A DNA stretch of 64,000 nucleotides. Source: Bacillota bacterium. GTDB taxonomy: Bacteria > Bacillota > Dehalobacteriia > UBA4068 > UBA4997. Numbering within the stretch: position 1 is the first letter of the stretch; every line of letters begins with the position of its first letter. Positions 39,637-49,054 of the stretch are shown here, one piece after another. The DNA is taken from the NCBI GenBank assembly GCA_021771915.1, contig JAETNY010000007.1:1-64000 (forward strand), given 5' to 3'. Made by a program: the position numbers and the translations under genes. The notes under the pieces are model-generated. The model saw only the letters and a list, made by a program, of their open reading frames with translations, made no database searches and was not told the origin of the DNA.

Positions 39637-39858
39637 GAACACTTAATGAAATCAAGCCGTAGGCGCAGATTGAATTTAGTGTGAACTTATCCAGACGGCA
39701 AAGCCGGTTGGAAACCTATACCGAACACTTAATGAAATCAAGCCGCAGGCGCAGATTGAATTTAGTGTGAACTTATCCAGACGGCAAAGCCGGTTGGAAA
39801 CCTATACCGAACACTTAATGAAATCAAGCCGCAGGCGCAGATTGAATTTAGTGTGAAC
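39637..39858. repeat. 86-bp tandem direct repeat, ~2.6 copies
   Basis: gaacacttaatgaaatcaagccg(t/c)aggcgcagattgaatttagtgtgaacttatccagacggcaaagccggttggaaacctatacc starting at 39637, 39723 and 39809. Confidence 0.97.
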
Positions 39859-39875
39859 TAATAAAGAATAATCAG

Positions 39876-39913
39876 AGCCCTTTAATGCCAAACGGTATTA
39901 GAGGGCTTTTTTA
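39876..39913. terminator. Rho-independent terminator
   Basis: agccctttaatgcc-aaac-ggtattagagggcttttttat. Confidence 0.8.
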
Positions 39914-40300
39914 TCCCATCATAAAATAGCCCAGCAAATCCAGCTTGGTAATTTCTGTTTCCACCAAATCGTCCAGACTGATATCCATAGCATTAGCCAG
40001 CGCCGCCGCATAAAAAAGCAGCGAGCCCAGCTTATCCTTAATTTCATGCCGACATTCCGGGCAAAGGCCGGCCAACTTATCCCCCGTCGGTTGTTGTTTT
40101 AGCTGCTGCCAGTTTAAACTGCCAACCGATGGCAATTTGTCCGTTCCCAGTTTGATACAGCCGCAGGTGTTGGCAGCACGCAACGTCGCCTGGTTCAGGC
40201 GTAGAGCGTTTTGCTGCATTTGCAATAAAATTTGCAATACGGAAGGATTGGCCAACAAATATTCATCAGCCTTTTGTTGCAAAGTTAAAAGCTTGTTCAT
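39911..40300 (-). CDS. conserved hypothetical protein with MazG-like C-terminal helix
   Basis: RBS AAGGAGG before ATG at 40300; IKDKLGSLLFYAAALANAMDISLDDLVETEITKLDLL. Confidence 0.7.
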   Translation of the reverse strand: MNKLLTLQQKADEYLLANPSVLQILLQMQQNALRLNQATLRAANTCGCIKLGTDKLPSVGSLNWQQLKQQPTGDKLAGLCPECRHEIKDKLGSLLFYAAALANAMDISLDDLVETEITKLDLLGYFMMG

Positions 40301-40453
40301 GTGGGTTAGCCTCCTTGGGCAATGCTTAAACATAGTTTATGCAGAAAAAATGCCGTTGGTCATATTTTCTCACCCCAGCGCATAGATTTATTAAACGGCC
40401 TTGGCCGTTGGCGTTGAGAGTTGATAAGCAAGCAAAAACAGGGAGGCGTTAAT

Positions 40454-40969
40454 ATGTATCAAATTGGCGATAAGGTGGTTTATCCGGTGCATGGCGCCGG
40501 CTGGGTGGAGGCTATTGAAAACCGCGAGGTTGCCGGATGCAACCGCAGTTATTATGTTTTAAACCTGCCTTTTAACAGCCTGCGGATTATGGTGCCGCAG
40601 GAGGAGGCAGAAAAAGTCGGGTTGCGCGATTTGATGCCGCCGGAAACCGCCGACCAGGTTTTACGCATACTGGAGGGCAAACAAACCGAAAGTGAGATGA
40701 GCCAGACCGTGCGTGAGCTGAATTTGGAAAAATGGAACAACCGTTTTCGGCTGCAAATGTCGCGTATTAAAAACGGCAATGTTTATGAACTGGCAGAGAT
40801 TGTTCATGGTCTGACCGTGCGCGACCGCTTAAAACCGCTTTCCACCGGCGAACGCAAAATTTTTGAGCAGGCCAGAGAAATACTGTTCAGTGAACTTTTG
40901 CTGATAAGCGACGACGCACAGCCGGAAACCGCCAGCCGCATTAAAAACATTTTAGACCTCCCTAATTAA
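40454..40969 (+). CDS. CarD-family transcriptional regulator
   Basis: MYQIGDKVVYPVHGAGWVEAIENREVAG...YYVLNLP...MVPQEEAEKVGLR. Confidence 0.95.
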   Translation: MYQIGDKVVYPVHGAGWVEAIENREVAGCNRSYYVLNLPFNSLRIMVPQEEAEKVGLRDLMPPETADQVLRILEGKQTESEMSQTVRELNLEKWNNRFRLQMSRIKNGNVYELAEIVHGLTVRDRLKPLSTGERKIFEQAREILFSELLLISDDAQPETASRIKNILDLPN

Positions 40970-40985
40970 ATTAAAAATTTACACC

Positions 40986-41013
40986 AAAAAGACCAGCCTC
41001 TGCTGGCCTTTTT
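40986..41013 (+). terminator. Rho-independent terminator
   Basis: aaaagaccagc-ctct-gctggccttttt. Confidence 0.75.
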
Positions 41014-41176
41014 ATCATTTAAATCAAAGTATCTGAAGATATTTAACGGCTCAAGCAGGTATTTTTATCTCAGAACCGGCTAAAAAATTCCATAACCGGC
41101 AGGAAACACTAACTATATGTCGAATAAAAAATAGTTAAACTAATTAAAATAGGAAATGAAAATTCAGGAGGCACTA

Positions 41177-43306
41177 ATGACAGAAATTTTAAGAAAAAGC
41201 CTGGAAGTCGGCGGACGTACGCTGACATTGGAAACCGGACGCATGGCCAAACAGGCCAGCGGCGCAGTTTTTACAACTTATGGTGATACGGCCGTTCTGG
41301 CAACTGCCACCGTGGCCGCCAAAGCCAAAGATGGTATTGATTTTTTTCCACTAACCGTGGATTATGAAGAAAAAATGTACGCTGTGGGCAAAATTCCCGG
41401 CGGCTTTATCCGTCGGGAGGGACGCGCCAGCAATCAGGCAATTTTGAACGCACGTCTGATTGACCGCCCCCTGCGCCCTTTGTTCCCCAAAGCTTATCGC
41501 AAGGACGTTCAGGTTGTGGCCACAATTCTCTCCGTAGACCATGATTGTCCGCCGGAAATTACCGCCATGTGCGGCGCGTCAGCAGCGCTGCATATCTCGC
41601 ATGCACCATTCAACGGACCAATTGCCGGCGTAATTATGGGCATGGTGGACGGTGAATTTATCATCAACCCAACCGTTGAGCAAAAGGCCAACAGCGTTAT
41701 GCATATTGCCGTGGCCGGCACCAAAGACGCTATCATGATGGTAGAAGCCGGCGCTGCGGAAATTCCGGAGGAAACTATTCTGGAGGCCATTTTGACCGCT
41801 CATGAGGAAATTAAACGCATTGTAGCCTTTATCGAAGATTTCAGAGCCGAGGCGCTGACGCTTGGTCTGGCCAAAGAAAAAGAGATTTTTGTTGAAGAAC
41901 AGGTTGACGAAGAATTGGAAGCCGCCATCATGGCGCATAAAGAGAAGTTAGCGGCCGCTGTGCATAAATGTGCCGTGGAAAAACTGCCCAAACAGGAGCG
42001 CGAAGATTTGCTGGAAAGCACCAAAGCCGCTATTGTTGAGCAGTTTACCGGCGAGGAATATGCTGAAGTACAGGATAATATTGCTCACTTCATTGACAAA
42101 ATGGAAAAGGACGTCTTCCGCACCATGATTGCACGGGACAAGCTGCGCATTGACGGCCGTGCGCTGAATGAGGTGCGCCCGATTACCTGCGAGATTGACA
42201 TTTTAAACAAGGTACATGGTTCTTCCTTGTTTACACGCGGCCAGACGCAGGTTTTGAACATCTGCACACTGGGTATGCTGAGCGACGCCCAAACGCTGGA
42301 CGGACTTGGTCTGGAAACTTCCAAACGCTATATGCATCAATATAATTTCCCACCGTACAGCACTGGTGAAACACGCCCCATGCGTGGTCCCGGCCGGCGA
42401 GAGATTGGCCACGGCGCACTGGCGGAGCGCGCTTTGGAACCGGTAATCCCCAGCCCGGAAGAATTCCCCTATGCTCTGCGCCTAGTTTCAGAAGCTATTG
42501 AGAGTAACGGTTCAACCTCTATGGCCTCCGTATGCTCCAGCACCATGAGCCTGATGGCCGCCGGCGTGCCAATTTCCGCTCCGGTTTCCGGTGTGGCGAT
42601 GGGCTTAATCAGCGACGGCGAAAACATGACAATTCTAACGGATATTCAGGGCATGGAAGATTTCCTTGGCGATATGGACTTTAAGGTGGCCGGCACCAGC
42701 CGCGGCGTAACCGCCATTCAGATGGATATTAAAATTGCCGGCATAAACAAGGAAATTCTGACCAAAGCTTTGGCACAGGCCAAAGAGGGACGCGCCTTTA
42801 TTCTGGGCAAAATGCTGGATTGCATTGCCGAACCCAGAGCCGATATTTCACCCAACGCACCGCGTATTATCTCCATGTCTATTCATCCGGACAAAATCCG
42901 TGAGGTTATCGGCAGCGGCGGCAAGGTTATCAAGCGGATTGTGGAAGAAACAGGCGCTCAGATTGATATTGATGATGACGGCAAGATTGCTATTGCCAGC
43001 GTGGACGGCGAAGCCGGTTTGCGTGCCAAAGCCGTTATTGAAGCTATTATCACCGAGCCGGAGGTTGGCAAAACCTACACCGGCAAAGTGGTTGGTATTA
43101 AGGATTTCGGCGCCTTTGTAGAGATTATTCCCGGCGTTTTCGGCGGCAAAGGCAAGGAGGGCATGGTGCATATCTCTGAGTTGGATAAATCACGTGTGGC
43201 GCAGGTAACCGATATCTGCCATGAGGGCGATATGCTGACGGTTAAGGTCATCGCCATTGATTCCCAGGGCAAAATTAAGCTTTCTCGCAAAGCAACATTA
43301 AAATAA
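41177..43306 (+). CDS. pnp: polyribonucleotide nucleotidyltransferase
   Basis: RNase PH domains, KH ([25 protein letters not shown]) and S1 domain; RBS aggagg. Confidence 0.98.
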   Translation: MTEILRKSLEVGGRTLTLETGRMAKQASGAVFTTYGDTAVLATATVAAKAKDGIDFFPLTVDYEEKMYAVGKIPGGFIRREGRASNQAILNARLIDRPLRPLFPKAYRKDVQVVATILSVDHDCPPEITAMCGASAALHISHAPFNGPIAGVIMGMVDGEFIINPTVEQKANSVMHIAVAGTKDAIMMVEAGAAEIPEETILEAILTAHEEIKRIVAFIEDFRAEALTLGLAKEKEIFVEEQVDEELEAAIMAHKEKLAAAVHKCAVEKLPKQEREDLLESTKAAIVEQFTGEEYAEVQDNIAHFIDKMEKDVFRTMIARDKLRIDGRALNEVRPITCEIDILNKVHGSSLFTRGQTQVLNICTLGMLSDAQTLDGLGLETSKRYMHQYNFPPYSTGETRPMRGPGRREIGHGALAERALEPVIPSPEEFPYALRLVSEAIESNGSTSMASVCSSTMSLMAAGVPISAPVSGVAMGLISDGENMTILTDIQGMEDFLGDMDFKVAGTSRGVTAIQMDIKIAGINKEILTKALAQAKEGRAFILGKMLDCIAEPRADISPNAPRIISMSIHPDKIREVIGSGGKVIKRIVEETGAQIDIDDDGKIAIASVDGEAGLRAKAVIEAIITEPEVGKTYTGKVVGIKDFGAFVEIIPGVFGGKGKEGMVHISELDKSRVAQVTDICHEGDMLTVKVIAIDSQGKIKLSRKATLK

Positions 43307-43345
43307 TATTAAACAGCCCTGCACCAGGCATGGCTATATAGAAAT

Positions 43346-43397
43346 AAAGCGGCTTATTTTTGTCTATACAGTCAGGCGAGTTTAAGCCGCTTTTTTT
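43346..43397 (+). terminator. terminator after pnp
   Basis: aaagcggctta ... taagccgcttttttt. Confidence 0.7.
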
Positions 43398-43416
43398 GGG
43401 AGGGAGAAATTAAATC

Positions 43417-44217
43417 ATGAAAACAGCAGCAACGGAAAAAATTAAACCCAAGAATCTATATCAAAAACTTAATCTTATTTTAATTTTAACCTCCTGCCTT
43501 TTTTACATATTATTAATTCGCACCACGATTAACGCCGTAACGCAGTATAACCGTCTGCAAGATTTTACCGAAACTTATATTGCCTGCCAGAAAGCTGACG
43601 CGCAGCTGGCCGCCGGTTCCGATTATTTAACAGAGCAGGCGCGCATGTATGTTATTATTCAGGACGAGCAAAATTTGCTTAACTATTTTGCCGAGGCTGA
43701 AGAAACGCGCCGGCGAGAGCGCGCCATTAATGATTTGGCCGCTTATCAGCCGCAAAACGCCACCTATGATTATCTGACGGCCGCGCTGGACGCTTCCAAC
43801 CTTTTAATGCAACGTGAATTTTATGCCATGAAATTGACAGCTTTGGCCCAGGGCAAAAAGCCAGAGGATATGCCGGCGAGTTTGCAGAACATCATATTAA
43901 TTGACGAGGACTTAAATTTAACCCCAGAAGAAATGTTAACCAAAGCCCAGGATTTAGTTTTCAATGAGCGCTATAATTTATCAAAGAACACGATTAACAA
44001 AAACCTGGAATATGCTATCAGCAGCCTTTTGAACACCACTATCCAGGAACAGCAAAACGCCAAACAAAACCTGAATCGAACTATTAATGTACAATTTGTG
44101 CTGATAAGTATTCTGTTTCTGGAAAATCTGCTGCTGGCGGCGCTTTTCTGGCTGCATCACAAACATCGGCTCGCCAAAAATCAGCCGCCCCAAATTAATT
44201 ATCAACCCAGCAGATAA
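43417..44217 (+). CDS. hypothetical membrane protein (two TM, helical extracytoplasmic domain)
   Basis: TM near N-term (LILILTSCLFYILLI) and C-term (FVLISILFLENLLLAALFWL). Confidence 0.75.
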   Translation: MKTAATEKIKPKNLYQKLNLILILTSCLFYILLIRTTINAVTQYNRLQDFTETYIACQKADAQLAAGSDYLTEQARMYVIIQDEQNLLNYFAEAEETRRRERAINDLAAYQPQNATYDYLTAALDASNLLMQREFYAMKLTALAQGKKPEDMPASLQNIILIDEDLNLTPEEMLTKAQDLVFNERYNLSKNTINKNLEYAISSLLNTTIQEQQNAKQNLNRTINVQFVLISILFLENLLLAALFWLHHKHRLAKNQPPQINYQPSR

Positions 44218-45218
44218 TTTTCTACAAAGCAGGCCGCACCCAAAGAAACGGTGTTTTCCGCCTTTATCAGATAGATTGGAATTTGCGCCAGCTGTTTTCG
44301 GAAAGGGCAGTCTTTCAAAAAAGACTGATAAAAAACCGCACGGTCAAATAATTCTCCGATTTTGGCAATTACCCCACCGCCAATATAAATGCCGCCGCTG
44401 CTGAAATAGCACAGCGCCAAATTGCTTAAGGCCTGACCGGCGGCTTCGCTGAACAGCTGAAAGGTCTGTCGGCAAGCGGCCGCCAACTCTGGCGCAGCCG
44501 ATTTTTCACCTCTGGCTATGGCGGATACGTCGGCCGGCGATAATTCTGCGGTTATGTTGGCCAATTCTGCCTGTCCGTCAATAAAACAAGCACGCAAAAT
44601 ATTCACCAGACCGCGTCCTGAAAGTAAATCCTCATTGCAAGGCCGCTCAATAAAACGGCGCATATTCTGCCATAGCTTAACCTGTGCCGGGCTTTCCGGC
44701 GCAAAACTGCAATGACCGGCTTCAGTGCTCAACACTCTGCCGCTGCCCATTCTGGCGGCCACACCCAGACCGGTGCCAACTGCCACCGCCATGCAAACCC
44801 CCTGCAAACCATACTCGGCAGAAGTTTCCGCATTAATCAATTCAATCTGTTCTAACGGCATTTTATGCAACGACGGCAGGGCATGCGCAAAGGCGGCCAA
44901 ATCATTAAGCATTGTCCAATGCTTAATCTCTCTCAAGCCAAGGCTCAAATTGGCCAAATCCAGACAACAGGAATTATTAGTCAGCTGCACCCTGCCCTCC
45001 TCATTCGTCACACCGGCCACCGCCAAAGCCGCGGCTTCAATCTGGTGCCCCTGACAAAGCTGCTGCAAATGCGGCAGAAGCCCCTGCTCATCTGCAAAAT
45101 CAGTGGGAACAGTAAGCGTCGCCAACTCCTGCGGCAGAGCCGCACAACTGCTTTGCCAGATAGTCAGCGCGCATTTACTGCCGCCGCAATCAATCGTAAG
45201 TATTTTCGACATATTCAA
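44202..45218 (-). CDS. BadF/BadG-type ATPase / N-acetylglucosamine kinase-like
   Basis: ILTIDCGGSKCALTIW, AVAVGTGLGVAARM, GGIYIGGGVIAKIGELF. Confidence 0.85.
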   Translation of the reverse strand: MNMSKILTIDCGGSKCALTIWQSSCAALPQELATLTVPTDFADEQGLLPHLQQLCQGHQIEAAALAVAGVTNEEGRVQLTNNSCCLDLANLSLGLREIKHWTMLNDLAAFAHALPSLHKMPLEQIELINAETSAEYGLQGVCMAVAVGTGLGVAARMGSGRVLSTEAGHCSFAPESPAQVKLWQNMRRFIERPCNEDLLSGRGLVNILRACFIDGQAELANITAELSPADVSAIARGEKSAAPELAAACRQTFQLFSEAAGQALSNLALCYFSSGGIYIGGGVIAKIGELFDRAVFYQSFLKDCPFRKQLAQIPIYLIKAENTVSLGAACFVENYLLG

Positions 45219-45375
45219 CCTCCTGTTTTAATATTTCCCCCAAATAAATAGAAATATATTTTAATAAATTATTGCTATTCTGCATATTTTTTATTAAAAT
45301 TATAGCATATCCAAGGCATATATTACAGGTCTTTTGCCTAAAAAATTATTAAATACAGAAAGTGGAGTGATTTTT

Positions 45376-47148
45376 ATGTTATCCCCGGAAATCATGGCTC
45401 GTTATCAGGAATGGCTAAACGCAGACTGGTGCGACGCAGCCACCAAGACAGAACTGCAAAATCTGCAAAAGAATGAAAAAGAACTTGAAGACCGCTTTTA
45501 CTGTGATTTGGAGTTCGGCACCGGCGGCATGCGCGGACTGCTGGGCGCCGGCACCAATCGCATGAACATCTATTTAATTCGGCGTTTAACACAGGCGCTG
45601 GCTGACTGTATCAGCGACCACGGCGAGGCCGCAAAGGCACGCGGCGTGGCAATCTCCTATGATTCGCGGCGTTTTTCCCGGGAATTTGCGCTGGAAACCG
45701 CACTGGTACTGGCTGCCAATGGTATTAAGGCCTATCTTTTTGCAGAACTGCGCCCCACTCCAACTCTTTCTTTCGCCGTCCGTGAAAAACAGGCGATTGC
45801 TGGCGTTATGGTAACGGCCAGCCATAACCCCAAGGAATATAACGGGTATAAGGTTTATTGGGAGGACGGCGGCCAGCTGCCTCCGGAACAGGCCGACGTT
45901 ATCATTGCCAAAATGCAGCAGCGAAACACCTGGCAAATTGCCGTGGCTGATAAGGGGCAGGCTTTAAATCAGGGGCTGCTGGAGATTATGGGACCGGAAC
46001 TGGACGACGCCTATGTTGCCAAAGTGCATGAGCAGATGCTAAACCACCAGATGACTGCCGCGCGCGGCGCCAACCTGAACCTGGTGTATACCCCCCTGCA
46101 TGGCACCGGTACCAAGCTGGTGGGGCGTATTCTGCGCGAGAACGGCTTCAGCAGTCTGCATATGGTAACAGAACAGGCCGAGCCAGACACCGAATTTCAT
46201 ACCGTGGCCGTACCCAATCCGGAAGAAGCCGACGCCTGGCGGCTGGCGGAAAAACTGGCGGCCAAGATTGAATCGGCAGGCCAGGGACATGTTGATTTAT
46301 TACTGGCCACTGACCCGGACGCAGACCGTTTGGGCGTTTGCTGCCGCCGCGCAGACGGCGCTTATCAGCGGCTGACCGGCAATCAGGTAGGCGTGCTGTT
46401 GGCCTATTACATCATCAAACAGGCCAAAGATTTGGGCAATCTGCCCATTGACGGCATGGTAATTAAAAGCATTGTGTCCACAGCGCTGGCCAATAAAGTG
46501 GTAACCGGTCTGGGCGTAACCATTAAAGATGTGCCTGTTGGCTTCAAATATATTGGCGAGCAAATTAAGCTAATGGAAGAAAGCGGCCACGGCAACTTTT
46601 TGCTGGGCTTTGAGGAGAGCCTTGGCTATTTGAAAGGCACCTATGCCCGGGACAAAGACGCTGTTTTAGCGGCGGCGCTGGTGGCCGAGGCGGCGCTTTA
46701 TTATCGTGAACTGCTGAATATGAGTCTGCTGGACGTTTTGCAGACAATTTATGACAAATTTGGTTATTTTCTGGATACACAAGTGGCCTGCACCCTTTCC
46801 GGCATTGACGGACGTGAGCAAATAACCGAGATTATGCGTATTCTGCGCGCTGATGAACGACCGGAAATTGGCGGCCTGCCCGTAATGCGCCGGGAATATT
46901 TTGACCGCGCCGAGGTTTGGGAGCAAGCCGATAACGCCCTCAAACCGCTGGATTTTCCGCAAGTGGATATGCTGGGCTTTGTCTTTGCCGACGGCGGCTT
47001 TATCCGTGTCCGCCCCTCTGGTACAGAACCGAAAATCCGTTTCTATTTCTGTATTGCCGGTGAGAATGAAGCAGACGCGCAGGCCAGGGTTCAAAACATC
47101 AAACAGGATTTTTTCCAGCCTGTCAGCCAATACATTAAAAAATTCTAA
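45376..47148 (+). CDS. phospho-sugar mutase (phosphoglucomutase family)
   Basis: VTASHNPKEYNGYKVYWEDGGQ, ATDPDADRLGV, GFEESLGYLKG, RPSGTEPKIRFY. Confidence 0.95.
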   Translation: MLSPEIMARYQEWLNADWCDAATKTELQNLQKNEKELEDRFYCDLEFGTGGMRGLLGAGTNRMNIYLIRRLTQALADCISDHGEAAKARGVAISYDSRRFSREFALETALVLAANGIKAYLFAELRPTPTLSFAVREKQAIAGVMVTASHNPKEYNGYKVYWEDGGQLPPEQADVIIAKMQQRNTWQIAVADKGQALNQGLLEIMGPELDDAYVAKVHEQMLNHQMTAARGANLNLVYTPLHGTGTKLVGRILRENGFSSLHMVTEQAEPDTEFHTVAVPNPEEADAWRLAEKLAAKIESAGQGHVDLLLATDPDADRLGVCCRRADGAYQRLTGNQVGVLLAYYIIKQAKDLGNLPIDGMVIKSIVSTALANKVVTGLGVTIKDVPVGFKYIGEQIKLMEESGHGNFLLGFEESLGYLKGTYARDKDAVLAAALVAEAALYYRELLNMSLLDVLQTIYDKFGYFLDTQVACTLSGIDGREQITEIMRILRADERPEIGGLPVMRREYFDRAEVWEQADNALKPLDFPQVDMLGFVFADGGFIRVRPSGTEPKIRFYFCIAGENEADAQARVQNIKQDFFQPVSQYIKKF

Positions 47149-47331
47149 AAATTTTGGCGAAACTTAACGGCAATAAAATTCACTTCCGCCTGTATAAGAC
47201 GCGCCGCAACTGGGCAATTTTATTAGTGTAAAGGCATTAAGGTAATGGAAGATGCAGCGCATCGGCCTACATAAGCCAGGCTAGGACGTTTAAGCTGTAA
47301 TCTGCCAAAAAAATTGCAGGGAGTGAGTGAA

Positions 47332-47694
47332 ATGCCCTTAAAAAGAGGAGATATTTATTTTGCAGAACTTAACCCGGTGCAAGGCTCTGAACAGGGAGGC
47401 ATGCGCCCGGTGCTGGTAGTGCAAAACGACGTGGGCAATAATTACAGCCCAACGACTATTGTTCTACCGATAACCTCTCGTTTGCAAAAGCCCAAATTAC
47501 CCACCCACGTGGCCTTAAGCCGGCAGGAATCCGGCCTGACCCGGGATTCTGTGGTGCTGGCTGAACAGATACGCACGATTGACAAGGTGCGTTTACAGCA
47601 AAAAGTGGCCTGTCTGGACGCTATAACCATGAACCGCATCAATCAGGCCATGGAAATCAGCATGGGAATTGCGCCGGAGCATTATTTGCATTAA
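47332..47694 (+). CDS. mazF: MazF/PemK-type endoribonuclease (EndoA-like)
   Basis: LKRGDIYFAELNPVQGSEQGGMRPVLVVQNDVGN, LAEQIRTIDKVRL. Confidence 0.94.
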   Translation: MPLKRGDIYFAELNPVQGSEQGGMRPVLVVQNDVGNNYSPTTIVLPITSRLQKPKLPTHVALSRQESGLTRDSVVLAEQIRTIDKVRLQQKVACLDAITMNRINQAMEISMGIAPEHYLH

Positions 47695-47712
47695 AAACGT
47701 ATCATACAAACA

Positions 47713-47746
47713 CAAAACCGCCCGGGCGTTAACCCAGGCGGTTTTT
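47713..47746. terminator. Rho-independent terminator
   Basis: aaaaccgccc-gggcgttaaccca-ggcggttttt. Confidence 0.75.
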
Positions 47747-47764
47747 ATATGCTTAAAATCATGT

Positions 47765-49003
47765 TTAATAAATACGTTTAACAGCAAAGCCCTCATCTTG
47801 CAGCGCTTCTAAAACTTCCTGAATATGCAGATGGCCGTTGGTTTCCACCGTAACCTCAAGCACCACCTTATTGGAATAGCGGTCAATGGCCTTAAACTGG
47901 TCATGCTCCAACTCAATAACATTGGCATTATGTTCCGCCAGCAGATTGGCCACCTTGGCCAGCTGCCAAGGCTTATCCGGCAATTCCACCGAGAAACACA
48001 TAATCCGGCCGCGGCTAATCATACCCTGATTGATAATAGAAGAAATTGTCACCATATCAATATTACCGCCGGAAAGAGTACAAATTATCTTTTTACCGGG
48101 CTGCGCCCGTTTTTTAACCGCCGCCAGCGGAATAACCCCAGCCGTTTCCACAACCAATTTCTGTTTTTCCAGCGTCAGTAAAAAGGCTTCCATAATATCC
48201 TTTTCCGTCACCGTTATAATATCGTCCAGGTAGTGCGAACACAAGGCATAGGTTAAATTACCGGGACGACGCACCGCCACGCCCTCAGCGCAGGTTTTAA
48301 TAGTTTCCAGAGTGGAGGGACGCCCCTGCTCCAGAGAACGCTTCATCGACATCGCCCCAACCGGCTCCAAACCGATTACCTTAATTTTAGGATTAACTGC
48401 TTTGGCCGCCATGGCTATACCGGCCGCCAAACCGCCGCCGCCAATCGGCACCAGAATTTCGTCCGCGTCCGGCAACTCTGCCAAAACCTCCAGCGCAATA
48501 GTACCCTGACCGCAAATAACATCATAATCGTCAAACGGCGGAATAAAGGTATAACCATACTCCTCTGCCAAATGAAAAGCTTTTTCCTGGGCTTCATCAA
48601 AAACATCACCGCTGATTACCACATCAGCACCCAGATTTTTAGTAGCCTCAACTTTCAAAAGCGGCGTTACGTTAGGCATAACAATCGTGGCCTTAACGCC
48701 CTTCTGACGAGCCGAAAGCGCACAGCCCTGCGCATGGTTGCCGGCAGAAGCCGCAATAATACCGCGCGCGCTTTCCTCTGGCGTCAAATTGCTGATTTTG
48801 TTATAAGCGCCACGAATTTTGAAAGACCCAGTGCGCTGCAAATTTTCCGGCTTGATATAGACCTCACAATTATATTCATTGCTGAAAAAACCGCTGCGCA
48901 TAAGGTGCGTGGGCAACAAAATCCCCTGCAAATTGGCCGCCGCCTGCTTAACATCGGCCAGATGGTCGCGCCGCATAAATTCCTCTACCTGTTGTTTATC
49001 CAT
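47765..49003 (-). CDS. ilvA: threonine ammonia-lyase
   Basis: GSFKIRGAYNKI PLP site, SAGNHAQGCA, PIGGGGLAAGIA, C-terminal ACT-like domain. Confidence 0.96.
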   Translation of the reverse strand: MDKQQVEEFMRRDHLADVKQAAANLQGILLPTHLMRSGFFSNEYNCEVYIKPENLQRTGSFKIRGAYNKISNLTPEESARGIIAASAGNHAQGCALSARQKGVKATIVMPNVTPLLKVEATKNLGADVVISGDVFDEAQEKAFHLAEEYGYTFIPPFDDYDVICGQGTIALEVLAELPDADEILVPIGGGGLAAGIAMAAKAVNPKIKVIGLEPVGAMSMKRSLEQGRPSTLETIKTCAEGVAVRRPGNLTYALCSHYLDDIITVTEKDIMEAFLLTLEKQKLVVETAGVIPLAAVKKRAQPGKKIICTLSGGNIDMVTISSIINQGMISRGRIMCFSVELPDKPWQLAKVANLLAEHNANVIELEHDQFKAIDRYSNKVVLEVTVETNGHLHIQEVLEALQDEGFAVKRIY

Positions 49004-49054
49004 TAATTTTTACGCCTCCAAATAAATTATAGCCCTTTTTTTATCTGCCAAAAC

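Noticed and set aside
39637-39858. CRISPR-like array
   Set aside because: Repeats are 86 bp and directly contiguous, with no unique spacers and no cas genes nearby.
47160-47331. Structured RNA between pgm and mazF
   Set aside because: Some pairing potential (ggcctacataagccaggct) but no known RNA family signature; insufficient evidence for a feature.
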